A stretch of DNA of 9,541 nucleotides from Gammaproteobacteria bacterium RIFCSPHIGHO2_12_FULL_37_34 (GCA_001801495.1 MGXW01000022.1:1-9541), one strand, 5' to 3'. Positions 1-7,287 are shown, counted from the stretch's first letter. The notes: generated by a model from the letters alone, not told the origin. Program-made: numbers and translations.

Positions 1-614
1 AGCAATTGCCTGGTTTACGCCTTATGCCAGGCCTATCTATTTGGCGTCCTTGCGATACAGTAGAGACAGCAATTGCTTGGCAAAAAGCAATTGAGCGACA
101 AGGGCCGAGTTGTTTATTATTTTCTCGCCAAACATTGGCTTATCAAGAACGTAGTCCACAACAGTTGAGTTTAATTCAACGTGGTGGTTATATTTTATTA
201 GATTGCGCTCAAGGTAAACCCGATGCTATTTTAATTGCGACTGGTTCAGAAGTCGCTTTAGCAGTAGATGCAGCTCAACAATTAAAATTGTTGGAGATTT
301 ATGTGCGTGTTATTTCTATGCCATCCACAGATACTTTTCTTATGCAAGACCAAGATTATCGTGATGAAGTTTTACCTGATACGGTGGCAGCAAAAATTGC
401 TATTGAGGCAGCTTCTAGTGGCTATTGGTATCGCTTTGTTGGTCCTCAAGGAAAAATTATTGGTTTAGATCGGTTTGGCGCTTCTGCACCAGCAAAAGAC
501 GTGTTTCGCGATTGTGGGTTTACAGTTGAACATATTATTGATGTTACGAAAGAAACGATTTATGCTGCTGCCACAGTGAAACATCATTTGCAAATGCAGT
601 GCACAAATGAGTGA
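1..614 (+). CDS. tkt: Transketolase, C-terminal part (5' end outside window)
   Basis: This is the last ~203 residues of a transketolase; the family is about 660 residues, so roughly the first two thirds lie to the left. The frame is open from base 3 with no start of its own. Visible hallmarks are the pyrimidine-domain end with RLMPGLSIWRPCD and ETAIAWQKAIE, then SRQTLAYQER, then the C-terminal domain with ILIATGSEVALAVDAA, VISMPSTDTF, an SSGYWYRFVG stretch and RFGASAPAKDVF, all typical of bacterial Tkt. The enzyme is cytosolic and ThDP-dependent, and moves two-carbon units between xylulose-5-P, ribose-5-P and erythrose-4-P, linking pentose phosphates to glycolysis. The stop is 21 bp before gap, so the two are probably cotranscribed, as in the known tkt-gap clusters of Legionella and Coxiella. 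Downstream of the nucleoside enzymes here, it would process ribose-5-P released from ribonucleosides. Confidence 0.97.
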   Translation, partial: QLPGLRLMPGLSIWRPCDTVETAIAWQKAIERQGPSCLLFSRQTLAYQERSPQQLSLIQRGGYILLDCAQGKPDAILIATGSEVALAVDAAQQLKLLEIYVRVISMPSTDTFLMQDQDYRDEVLPDTVAAKIAIEAASSGYWYRFVGPQGKIIGLDRFGASAPAKDVFRDCGFTVEHIIDVTKETIYAAATVKHHLQMQCTNE

Positions 615-635
615 CAGATAAGGAGTAAACATAAC

Positions 636-1676
636 ATGTCCATTCGAATTGCAATTAATGGTTATGGCCGAATTGGCCGTAACATTTTACGGGCGCATTA
701 TGAAAAAAAATTACATCAAGATATTCAAATTGTAGCCATTAACGATTTGGGGGATGTAAAAACGAATGTTCATCTCACACGGTATGATACCACACACGGA
801 AAGTTTCCTGGCGAAGTATCTATTGTTGGAAAAGATATGGTCATTAATGGTGATAAAATTCAAGTTGTTGCTGAACGTGATCCCAAAAAACTTCCTTGGA
901 AGGAACTTCATATCGATATTGTCTTTGAGTGTACTGGTTTATTTACCAGTAAGGAAAAAGCATCTGCGCATATTGAAGCCGGCGCAAAGAAAGTTATTAT
1001 TTCAGCACCAGCAACAGGTGTAGATGCAACGATTGTGTATGGTGTGAATGATAGTGTGCTTGGCGCAACCGATACTGTTATTTCTAATGCATCCTGCACG
1101 ACCAATTGTTTGGCTACGGTAGTTAAACCGCTACATGAAACAGTGGGTATGGTAAGTGGTTTAATGAATACTGTGCATGCTTTTACCAACGATCAAAGTT
1201 TATTGGATGTGTATCATAGTGATTTGCGTCGTGCTCGTTCTGCAACTCAATCGATTATTCCAACCAAAACAGGCGCTGCCTCAGCTGTAGGTTTAGTGTT
1301 ACCTGAACTAAATGGTAAATTGGATGGCTTTGCCGTTCGTGTACCAACAATTAATGTATCGTTAGTGGATCTTACTTTTGAAGCAAAACGCCAAACGACT
1401 GTTGATGAAATTAATGCGATTATTCGTCAAGCTGCAAATGGTTCGATGAAAGGTGTGCTTGCATTAAATGAAGAAGAATTAGTTTCAGCTGATTTCAATC
1501 ATCATCCTGCTTCAGCTATTTTTGATACGTTTGGAACAAAAGTCATTGGCAATTTGGTGAAGGTGTTGGCTTGGTATGATAACGAATGGGGTTTTTCCAA
1601 TCGAATGCTCGATGTTGCAGTTGCTTGGATGAGTGCGGAAGTAAAGGAGAAATCGTATGCCACTCACAATGGCTGA
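636..1676 (+). CDS. gap: Glyceraldehyde-3-phosphate dehydrogenase, type I
   Basis: A 346-residue GAPDH that oxidises and phosphorylates glyceraldehyde-3-P to 1,3-bisphosphoglycerate in the cytosol. The Rossmann loop NGYGRIGRN is at residues 8-16, the catalytic segment SNASCTTNC at 150-158 (nucleophile Cys154), and the base is His181 in NTVHAFT. The C-terminal signature WYDNEWGFSNRMLD is at 313-326. The segment TNDQ followed by DLRRARSATQ (184-205) and the INDLGDVKTN segment after the second strand resemble the proteobacterial tkt-gap-pgk-cluster and cyanobacterial Gap2-like class rather than E. coli GapA. NAD versus NADP preference cannot be read reliably. Start choice: ATG with an AAGGAG Shine-Dalgarno at 620-625. 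The 3' end overlaps the next gene by 20 nt. Erythrose-4-P dehydrogenase (Epd) is a related alternative, but the catalytic region and C-terminus fit GAPDH better. Confidence 0.96.
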   Translation: MSIRIAINGYGRIGRNILRAHYEKKLHQDIQIVAINDLGDVKTNVHLTRYDTTHGKFPGEVSIVGKDMVINGDKIQVVAERDPKKLPWKELHIDIVFECTGLFTSKEKASAHIEAGAKKVIISAPATGVDATIVYGVNDSVLGATDTVISNASCTTNCLATVVKPLHETVGMVSGLMNTVHAFTNDQSLLDVYHSDLRRARSATQSIIPTKTGAASAVGLVLPELNGKLDGFAVRVPTINVSLVDLTFEAKRQTTVDEINAIIRQAANGSMKGVLALNEEELVSADFNHHPASAIFDTFGTKVIGNLVKVLAWYDNEWGFSNRMLDVAVAWMSAEVKEKSYATHNG

Positions 1677-2490
1677 GGTGATGCAAGTTATACAACGCTA
1701 TGCTCCTAAAGGATTTGTGCCTAAAATTGGTATGATTTTGGGATCAGGACTTTCAGCCTTAGCAGAACAAATTTCTAATCCTGTTTCTATTCCTTATCAA
1801 GCTATTCCTGGATTACAAAGTGGGTCGATTGTTGGCCATGCTTCTTTGTTAGTGATGGGATATTTGGGGGAGGTGCCTGTTGTTTGCTTGCGTGGTCGTT
1901 TGCATTTGTATGAAGGTGTGTCATATGAAGCCATTCGCATCTTGGTTCGCATTGTAAAAAATCTAGGATGTAACATTTTTATTGTGACAGGAGCAGCAGG
2001 CTCGATGCGTGAAGAAGCAAAAGCGGGCGATTTAATGATGATTACAGATCACATTAATTTTCATCCGGGCAATCCGCTTGTTGGTCCAAATGATGAGAGT
2101 ATTGGTCCTCGATTTGTTGCTATGGAAAATGCTTATGACAATGGTTTACAGGAGGTGATGGTGGCGGCAGCTACCAAGTTAAATATTCTATTGCATAAAG
2201 GTGTTTATATTTCCACATTAGGCCCTTCATTTGAAACACCCGCAGAAATTCGTGCTTTTAAACAATGGGGTGCGGATGCAGTGGGTATGTCTGTTGTGCC
2301 TGAAGTCATTATTGCGCGGCATTGTGGTATGCGTGTTGCGTGCGTTGCTGCTATTACTAATGCAGCCGCTGGTTTGAGTAAAGAAAAGCTTTCACATGAA
2401 GGTACTTTACAATTTGGTGAAATCGCAGCGCGTAAATTAACTAAACTAATCCCTGAGTTTATTAAAGGAGCTAGCGCGCTTTATTTTTAA
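1657..2490 (+). CDS. punA: Purine nucleoside phosphorylase, trimeric PunA/XapA family
   Basis: A 277-residue phosphorylase that splits purine (deoxy)nucleosides with phosphate into base and (deoxy)ribose-1-P. The phosphate site GSGL is at 29-32, with His61 in VGHASL and RGRLHLYEG at 79-87 (His83). The base site is GPSFETPAE at 189-197 (Glu193), then GMSVVPEVIIARHC at 210-223 and AITN ending at Asn235. A Glu/Asn pair in these positions is the 6-oxopurine-specific signature of human-type trimeric PNP; the hexameric DeoD family lacks it. Length and the GLSKEKLSH segment are close to E. coli XapA (277 aa), so xanthosine could also be a substrate and the symbol is tentative. The ATG at 1657 is chosen for the AAAGGAGA Shine-Dalgarno at 1643-1650. 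It lies inside the last codons of gap, implying translational coupling; ATG 1669 is a weaker alternative. Confidence 0.93.
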   Translation: MPLTMAEVMQVIQRYAPKGFVPKIGMILGSGLSALAEQISNPVSIPYQAIPGLQSGSIVGHASLLVMGYLGEVPVVCLRGRLHLYEGVSYEAIRILVRIVKNLGCNIFIVTGAAGSMREEAKAGDLMMITDHINFHPGNPLVGPNDESIGPRFVAMENAYDNGLQEVMVAAATKLNILLHKGVYISTLGPSFETPAEIRAFKQWGADAVGMSVVPEVIIARHCGMRVACVAAITNAAAGLSKEKLSHEGTLQFGEIAARKLTKLIPEFIKGASALYF

Positions 2491-2502
2491 AGTAGAATTT
2501 GC

Positions 2503-3288
2503 ATGCAATGGATGAAAGCAATCGATGGCTATATTCAAGCGTTAAAACCAGCATCTATCACACCTGTGATGTTGCAGCGCATGTTTTCTTTTATCGATTT
2601 GACTAGCCTAAATGAAAATGATACCGAAGAAAATATCATTTCTCTTTTTGAAAAGGCAAACACAACATATGGACATGTTGCAGCAGTTTGCATTTATCCG
2701 CGATTTATTCGTTTGGCGGTTGCGCAATTTGCAAATACACCGGTTAAAGTAGCGACTGTAGTCAATTTTCCTCACGGATCTTCCTCGTTAGAATCTGTAT
2801 TACTTGAAATAAACCAAGCATTGGAAGATGGCGTGCAAGAAATTGATATGGTATTTCCTTATGAGCGTTATCTTGCTGGGGAGCGAGACTATGCGCACCA
2901 TTTTATTAGCGCTTCTCGAGCAGCTTGTGGTGTGAGTGCAACATTGAAGGTTATTTTAGAGACGGGTGCGTTAAATGATCCTGCCATCATTGCGGATGCT
3001 TCTTACGAAGCAATGATAGCAGGCGCTGATTTTGTGAAAACATCTACTGGAAAAATTGCACAGGGCGCCACACTTGAAGCGGCTGCTGTGATGTTATTAG
3101 TAATCAAACATATCAGTGCTCAATTAAAGCGGACTGTTGGGTTAAAAGTCTCAGGTGGTATCCGATCCATATCGCAAGCGGTTCAGTATATTCAATTAGC
3201 AGAACAAATAATGGGTGCAGAGTGGGTTATGCCGCATACTTTTCGTATAGGCGCAAGCCAACTGGTGAATGAAATCTTAGGAAAATGA
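2503..3288 (+). CDS. deoC: Deoxyribose-phosphate aldolase (DERA)
   Basis: A 261-residue class I aldolase that cleaves 2-deoxyribose-5-P into acetaldehyde and glyceraldehyde-3-P. The active-site features are all present: Asp115 in EIDMVFPY, the Schiff-base lysine Lys179 in DFVKTSTGK (176-184), and the second lysine Lys215 in VGLKVSGGI (212-220), which correspond to Asp102, Lys167 and Lys201 of E. coli DeoC. CIYPRFI (63-69) and VVNFPHG (86-92) are also typical. The overall match is to the long, E. coli-like subclass (259 aa) rather than the ~220-aa Bacillus type. The N-terminus is about 15 residues longer than E. coli DeoC and no clear Shine-Dalgarno precedes ATG 2503, so ATG 2512 or the ATGs at 2569/2581 could be the true start. 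It lies 12 bp after punA, probably in the same operon. Its product glyceraldehyde-3-P is the substrate of the upstream GAPDH. Confidence 0.95.
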   Translation: MQWMKAIDGYIQALKPASITPVMLQRMFSFIDLTSLNENDTEENIISLFEKANTTYGHVAAVCIYPRFIRLAVAQFANTPVKVATVVNFPHGSSSLESVLLEINQALEDGVQEIDMVFPYERYLAGERDYAHHFISASRAACGVSATLKVILETGALNDPAIIADASYEAMIAGADFVKTSTGKIAQGATLEAAAVMLLVIKHISAQLKRTVGLKVSGGIRSISQAVQYIQLAEQIMGAEWVMPHTFRIGASQLVNEILGK

Positions 3289-3303
3289 ATGCTGTAGAGT
3301 GGT

Positions 3304-3405
3304 GAGCATGTTAACATTGCAAACTCACATGCGTTTGAACAGTTTTATGCATTAGTGGCATAGTTGCGTCTAGAGGAAATACGCTTACAACTTTACTCAA
3401 AATAG
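3304..3405 (+). pseudogene. Possible short gene remnant between deoC and the antiporter gene
   Basis: Read in the frame of 3304, the spacer gives a protein-like string (NSHAFEQFYALVA, a TAG at 3361-3363, then LRLEEIRLQLYSK and a stop at 3403-3405). A +1 shift near the end would carry on for nine more codons to a TAA at about 3427. Helix-like composition across an in-frame stop looks like decayed coding sequence, but at ~33 codons this could be chance. No family is recognised and no start or Shine-Dalgarno is visible. It competes with the regulatory reading of the same bases. Confidence 0.15.
3308..3337. promoter_or_regulatory. Operator-like inverted repeats upstream of the antiporter gene
   Basis: The 139-bp spacer after deoC holds two adjacent symmetric elements. 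ATGTTAACAT at 3308-3317 is a perfect 10-bp palindrome. It is followed at 3320-3337 by an 18-bp element with CAAAC and GTTTG arms, in which 7 of 9 base pairs match. A TTGAAC hexamer at 3335-3340 overlaps the second element and could be a -35 box, although no convincing -10 box sits at the right distance. The arrangement would suit repressor binding over a promoter for the antiporter gene. No regulator is identified and chance symmetry is possible. Confidence 0.25.
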
Positions 3406-3427
3406 AAGCCAATCTGAGGTATGAATA

Positions 3428-4624
3428 ATGCATTTTCTTCCACATTTTCCTATACATTTCAATCCAATTGTTTTATTTGGGTTGACTTTATTACTAGGAT
3501 TGCTAGGTGGTGAAATTGCAAAAGCCACTCGTTTGTTGCCAAGAATTTCTGGCTATATTGCCGTTGGATTTTTAGTTGGGCCTAACGGATTTAATATTGC
3601 CACACCATCAGCGCTTGCTGATGCTAGCTTTTTTGTAGACATTGCTTTAGGACTTATTTTATTTGATTTGGGAAGACACCTCGATTTTAGTTGGTTACGA
3701 CATGATCGTGGATTATTACCCATGGCAATCACAGAATCCTGCTTTACTTTCAGTTTAGTATTTGCAATCTTGCATCTGTTTAAATTCCCGTGGTTACCAT
3801 CAGCATTGGCTGCAACGATTGCAACAGCAACATCGCCTGCAGTTGTCATGATGGTTGCACATGATATTTCATCTGAAGGACCTATCACACGCCGCACGAT
3901 GATGCTGACCAGCCTTAACAATTTATTTTCGCTTATATTATTTACAATACTCTTGCCAGTAACACATGTTAAAAGCTCCACACCACAGATTATATCTGAG
4001 CATATTACTTATCGGTTATTGGGATCTGTGATTTTAGGCTTAATCATATTTATTATAACAATTTGCCTTTCTCGCTTAACAGGTAAAAATAAAGAAAGCC
4101 AATTTATTCTTTTTGTTGGAGCTGTAGCACTAGGTATAGGTTTAGCTATCTCGCTTAATCTTTCAACAATGTTGACATTATTCACATTTGGTGTTGCAGC
4201 AAGAAATCTTGATCGCAACCATAGATTAACAGAGGTAGCTTTTGGTTGGTTAGCTCGGTTATTTTTTGTCCTCCTATTTGTTGTAACAGGCGTATATTTA
4301 AAATTTCAGGGTTTATGGCAGGCTACGTGGATCGTCCTGGCATTTCTTTTTGTAAAAATATTGGCAAAAATGATTGGCGTTTTGATATTTAGTGGTGCAA
4401 GCCGTCTAACTAAACAACAAGCATTAGCGCTGGGCTTCACCTTGGCACCCATGGCAGAGCTAGCGATAGGCATGTCTAACAGACTAGTCTATTTTAATCC
4501 AAATTTTAGCCATCAATTGCTTACGATTATCACAGCCGCTGTTGCTATCCTTTATATTTTAGGACCTATTGCGGTCCAAATTGCTTTTATTAAAACAGGT
4601 GAAGCAACCGTTGAATCTCGTTAG
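3428..4624 (+). CDS. Cation/proton antiporter, CPA2-type membrane domain
   Basis: A 398-residue polytopic inner-membrane protein of the Na+/H+ exchanger superfamily, probably 11-13 helices. Family-like segments are LGLLGGEIAKATRLLPRISGY (read as two parts, 23-43) followed by GFLVGPNGF (47-55). Next come LILFDLGRHLDFSWL (76-90), the unwound-helix equivalent TATSPAVV (133-140), LAFLFVKILAKMIGV (304-318) and TLAPMAELAIGMSN (338-351). The acidic residue expected in the ion-binding helix of electrogenic exchangers is replaced by SPAV here, so the ion (Na+ or K+) and stoichiometry are uncertain. The protein ends after the membrane domain, with no RCK/TrkA-N domain as in full-length Kef (~600 aa). 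The ATG at 3428 has a GAGG Shine-Dalgarno at 3416-3419. It is followed 8 bp later by the ligase gene, indicating an operon. It probably contributes to pH or cation homeostasis. Confidence 0.88.
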   Translation: MHFLPHFPIHFNPIVLFGLTLLLGLLGGEIAKATRLLPRISGYIAVGFLVGPNGFNIATPSALADASFFVDIALGLILFDLGRHLDFSWLRHDRGLLPMAITESCFTFSLVFAILHLFKFPWLPSALAATIATATSPAVVMMVAHDISSEGPITRRTMMLTSLNNLFSLILFTILLPVTHVKSSTPQIISEHITYRLLGSVILGLIIFIITICLSRLTGKNKESQFILFVGAVALGIGLAISLNLSTMLTLFTFGVAARNLDRNHRLTEVAFGWLARLFFVLLFVVTGVYLKFQGLWQATWIVLAFLFVKILAKMIGVLIFSGASRLTKQQALALGFTLAPMAELAIGMSNRLVYFNPNFSHQLLTIITAAVAILYILGPIAVQIAFIKTGEATVESR

Positions 4625-4632
4625 GAGTCTTT

Positions 4633-5763
4633 TTGATAGATACGTTAGTGCCTTTTAAAAAAAGCGAGTCGTTGACAATAGGAATTGAGTTGGAACTGCA
4701 ACTCGTTGATTTGCATCATTTCAATTTAGTGATGGAAGCTAAAGATTTTTTGCGTCGCTTATCTGAGGTGCTACATACAGGTGCAATCAAGCCTGAAATA
4801 ACTCAATCGATGATTGAACTCAATTCATCTGTACATTCATCGTATACGGCACTGTTAAATGAAGTAACAATATTAAGAAATGCTCTTGTAGAAGAAGCTG
4901 ATCAAACACACATTGGTATATGTGGCGGAGGTGCGCATCCGTTTCAAAAATGGAGAGAACAAAGAATTTTTCAAATAGAGCGCTTTGCAAGTTTTTCGGA
5001 ACAATATGGTTATTTAGCAAAACAATTTACTGTATTTGGCCAACATATCCATATTGGATGTGTAAGTGCCGATGACGCTCTTTATTTATGCCATGCTATG
5101 GCGCGATATTTGCCACAATTTATCGCACTTTCAGCAGCATCACCCTTTCATCAAGATGTTGATACATCTTTCGATTGCTCACGTTTAGCTGTCATCAGTG
5201 CCTTCCCTTTGAATGGAACGCCGCCTTGGATTCTTTCCTGGAAAAAGTTTGAAACCTATTTTGAAAAAATGGTCAAGCTCGGAATTATTAAAAGCATGAA
5301 AGATTTTTATTGGGATATTCGTCCAAAACCAGAATTCGGTACAATTGAGTTGCGGATTTGTGATACACCTCTTACGGTGAAAAAAGCGGTAGAGCTTGCA
5401 GTCTATGCACAAGCATTGGCTTGTTGGCTTTTAGATAAGCGTCCTACATTATCTAGAGATATTTATCTCACTTATCTTGTCAATCGATTTCGTGCAGCTC
5501 GCTATGGCTTAGAAGCGATATTAATTGATCCTATACAACAAACAACTATTCCAATAGCAGATGACATTATAAATACATGCGATCAATTGGAATCCTATGC
5601 TGCTAATCTCGGTAGTCAAAATGCATTAGGACAAATCTATGGAATGGCGACAGAACGCAAAAATGATGCTACTTGGTTAAGACAACGTTATGCAGATCTA
5701 AATTCGTTGAATGATGTAGTAAGAAGCCAGACTGAAATATGGCGATGCAAAGAAATAAGCTAG
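4633..5763 (+). CDS. ybdK: Carboxylate-amine ligase, YbdK/GCS2 family
   Basis: A 376-residue ATP-dependent ligase close in length and sequence pattern to E. coli YbdK (372 aa), a member of the glutamate-cysteine ligase type 2 superfamily. Motifs in order are LTIGIELELQLVD (14-26) with the metal-binding glutamates, CGGGAHPFQKW (97-107), TVFGQHIHIGC (133-143), FIALSAASPF (163-172), YWDIRPKPEFGTIELR (226-241) and DTPLTVKKAV (244-253). YbdK has only weak gamma-glutamylcysteine synthetase activity and its physiological substrate is not established. The start is TTG at 4633, with AGGAG at 4623-4627 five bases upstream. The first in-frame ATG would delete the GIELE motif, so a non-ATG start is required. 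It is the second gene of a unit with the antiporter. The C-terminus (SQTEIWRCKEIS) ends like E. coli YbdK, so it looks full length. Confidence 0.93.
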   Translation: MIDTLVPFKKSESLTIGIELELQLVDLHHFNLVMEAKDFLRRLSEVLHTGAIKPEITQSMIELNSSVHSSYTALLNEVTILRNALVEEADQTHIGICGGGAHPFQKWREQRIFQIERFASFSEQYGYLAKQFTVFGQHIHIGCVSADDALYLCHAMARYLPQFIALSAASPFHQDVDTSFDCSRLAVISAFPLNGTPPWILSWKKFETYFEKMVKLGIIKSMKDFYWDIRPKPEFGTIELRICDTPLTVKKAVELAVYAQALACWLLDKRPTLSRDIYLTYLVNRFRAARYGLEAILIDPIQQTTIPIADDIINTCDQLESYAANLGSQNALGQIYGMATERKNDATWLRQRYADLNSLNDVVRSQTEIWRCKEIS

Positions 5764-5873
5764 TCATTGCAGGAATTGAATCCCATCATCGGATTTGTGA
5801 TGCGCTTAATTCCACGATGATCTTGCTCTTGGCTATGGTTGTTACGAGGTGGTCCTTGTTTTTTAGCCAATGA
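5745..5873 (+). pseudogene. Short ORF or gene remnant overlapping the end of ybdK
   Basis: A 42-codon frame opens at ATG 5745 inside the last codons of ybdK and ends at TGA 5871-5873. It begins MQRNKLVIAGIESHHRI and contains a hydrophobic stretch (MILLLAMVV). No good Shine-Dalgarno precedes it. Another frame across the middle gives DDLALGYGCYEVV, which also looks protein-like, so the region could be the decayed start of a frameshifted third gene of the antiporter/ligase unit. No family is recognised, and a chance ORF is possible. Confidence 0.2.
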
Positions 5874-5881
5874 AATGGCTA
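5864..5881 (+). repeat. Small inverted repeat upstream of the MFS gene
   Basis: TAGCCA (5864-5869) and TGGCTA (5876-5881) form a perfect 6-bp stem with a 6-nt loop. No T-run follows on either strand, so it is not a standard intrinsic terminator. It could be a weak operator or a chance hairpin. Confidence 0.25.
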
Positions 5882-5934
5882 GTATACCTATCAACTTATG
5901 TTTACAATGAAATTATTTTTTGGAAAATGGCGCT

Positions 5935-7239
5935 ATGTCGCATCCTTCTTACCATGAAAAAACGGTACATACAACACTAGCATGGATGGTAACACTCACT
6001 GCATCCTTATTCTTTTTTTATGAATTCATTCAACTTAATCTTTTTAACGCAATTGATGAGCCACTCATGCGGGATTTTGGTTTAAATCCTGCGCAATTAG
6101 GGCAGCTTGCTTCCATGTATTTTTATGCGAATGCTATTTTTCTTTTTCCTGCAGGAAATATGCTTGATCGTTACTCTACCAAAAAATTACTTTTATTTGC
6201 GGTAGCTATTTGTACCATTGGAACGTTTATTTTTGCTTTATCAAAAAGCGTGATGATGGCTGGTTTTGGACGATTTTTAGTAGGAGCAGGCGCATCATTT
6301 TGTTTTTTGAGTTGCATTCGTATCGCTTCACGTTGGTTTTCTCCGCATCGTATGGCATTTGTAACTGGTATTGTGGTTGTCATGGCGATGTTAGGAGGAT
6401 TAGTTGCGCAAACACCGTTTGCATTATTGGTTGAATATGCGAACGGTTGGCGGAATGCTGTTTTGATTGATGCTTCCCTTGGCATTATTATTTATCTGGC
6501 AATTGCTTTCATTGTGCAAGATAGACCCCCCGATGCACAAGAAGAAGCGAAAGCGGACCAACAACATTTACAGAGTTTAGGTTTGTGGCGTTGTATTAAA
6601 TTAGCGGCGCTCAATCCACAAAATTGGTGGGGTGGCATTTATACATCGTTCATGAATTTGCCTGTTTTTTTATTAGGAGCATTATGGGGCATGCATTATC
6701 TTGTTGCTGTTCGTCATGTGACCTTGGTACAAGCCTCTTATGCTACCACCATGTTTTTCATCGGTGTTATTTTAGGTTCACCGCTTTTTGGTTGGTTTTC
6801 AGATAAAATCGGACGCCGAGTATTGCCGATGATAGTGGGCGCTGTCTTGTCACTTATTGTTATATTTGTATTAATGTATATGCCTGATTTATCGTTGCAG
6901 TCGATTATTGTTTTATTTTTATTAATTGGTTTGGTTACAAGTTCACAAGTATTATCTTATCCGACTATTGCAGAGCTTAACCCTATTTATTTAACGAGTA
7001 CAGCAGTTAGCATCGCTTCTATTTGTATTATGGCAAGTGGTTTTATTTTCCAACCTTTTTTTGGGTGGATTATGCAACAAAGTGGCACGCATAAGGTAAT
7101 AAGAGGAATGACAGTTTTCACAGCGCGTGATTTTGATTTAGCCATGATGATTATGCCTGTTGCCTTTGTTATCGCATTGATTGTCACACTGTTTATTCGC
7201 GAAACGTATACTCGAAGTGTTTCGGCATCAGATGTTTAA
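5935..7239 (+). CDS. MFS transporter, Pht-like (phagosomal transporter family)
   Basis: A 434-residue inner-membrane transporter with 12 predicted helices. The first helix carries FFFYEFIQLNLFNAIDEPLM (ORF residues 26-45 from ATG 5935). The loop 2-3 signature GNMLDRYSTKK is at about 74-84 and its second-half counterpart GWFSDKIGRR at about 286-295. A hydrophilic central loop (DRPPDAQEEAKADQQ) is at about 196-210. The FFFYEFIQ opening and the FLSCIRIASRWFSPHRMA segment resemble my recollection of Legionella Pht proteins. That family imports amino acids (PhtA threonine, PhtJ valine) and, for PhtC/PhtD, pyrimidine nucleosides. The substrate cannot be read from sequence; placement before deoB and in a deo-type region favours a nucleoside, by inference. 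ATG 5935 is chosen because GGAA at 5922-5925 lies about 9 nt upstream; an in-frame TTG at 5920 has no Shine-Dalgarno. Confidence 0.88.
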   Translation: MSHPSYHEKTVHTTLAWMVTLTASLFFFYEFIQLNLFNAIDEPLMRDFGLNPAQLGQLASMYFYANAIFLFPAGNMLDRYSTKKLLLFAVAICTIGTFIFALSKSVMMAGFGRFLVGAGASFCFLSCIRIASRWFSPHRMAFVTGIVVVMAMLGGLVAQTPFALLVEYANGWRNAVLIDASLGIIIYLAIAFIVQDRPPDAQEEAKADQQHLQSLGLWRCIKLAALNPQNWWGGIYTSFMNLPVFLLGALWGMHYLVAVRHVTLVQASYATTMFFIGVILGSPLFGWFSDKIGRRVLPMIVGAVLSLIVIFVLMYMPDLSLQSIIVLFLLIGLVTSSQVLSYPTIAELNPIYLTSTAVSIASICIMASGFIFQPFFGWIMQQSGTHKVIRGMTVFTARDFDLAMMIMPVAFVIALIVTLFIRETYTRSVSASDV

Positions 7240-7250
7240 AAAGACATCTG
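7229..7250 (+). repeat. Inverted repeat at the MFS stop codon
   Basis: CAGATGT (7229-7235) and ACATCTG (7244-7250) form a perfect 7-bp stem whose 8-nt loop contains the TAA stop of the MFS gene. No U-run follows, so if it affects transcription or mRNA stability it is not a canonical intrinsic terminator. Confidence 0.35.
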
Positions 7251-7252
7251 CA

Positions 7253-7267
7253 TATGGCTATTTGTCT
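7253..7267 (+). repeat. Left copy of 15-bp direct repeat flanking the toxin-antitoxin pair
   Basis: TATGGCTATTTGTCT here matches TATTGCTATTTGTCT at 8057-8071 at 14 of 15 positions, with 11 consecutive identical bases. The two copies are 804 bp apart and enclose the toxin, the antitoxin and their promoter. This may be an insertion or excision scar or homology footprint; no integrase or transposase is present in the interval. Confidence 0.55.
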
Positions 7268-7287
7268 CTCTCCATCAACTGTTTTTA

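Noticed and set aside
711..1189. Minus-strand ORFs within gap (711-911, 908-1189) and a + frame at 766-1023
   Set aside because: They lie entirely inside a well-supported GAPDH gene, have no ribosome sites and show no family motifs.
3553..4218. Minus-strand ORFs opposite the antiporter gene
   Set aside because: Shadow frames of a membrane-protein gene; the composition reflects the antisense of hydrophobic codons and no start signal is seen.
5857..5886. TTGTTT and TAGTAT 18 bp apart considered as the MFS promoter
   Set aside because: Matches to consensus are weak in both hexamers and similar pairs are common in AT-rich DNA.
6171..6806. Extra frames on both strands inside the MFS gene
   Set aside because: They are contained in a clear 12-helix transporter gene and have no independent coding signals.
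7229..7250. Hairpin at the MFS stop considered as an intrinsic terminator
   Set aside because: The stem is only 7 bp and not GC-rich, and no U-run follows, so it is listed only as an inverted repeat.
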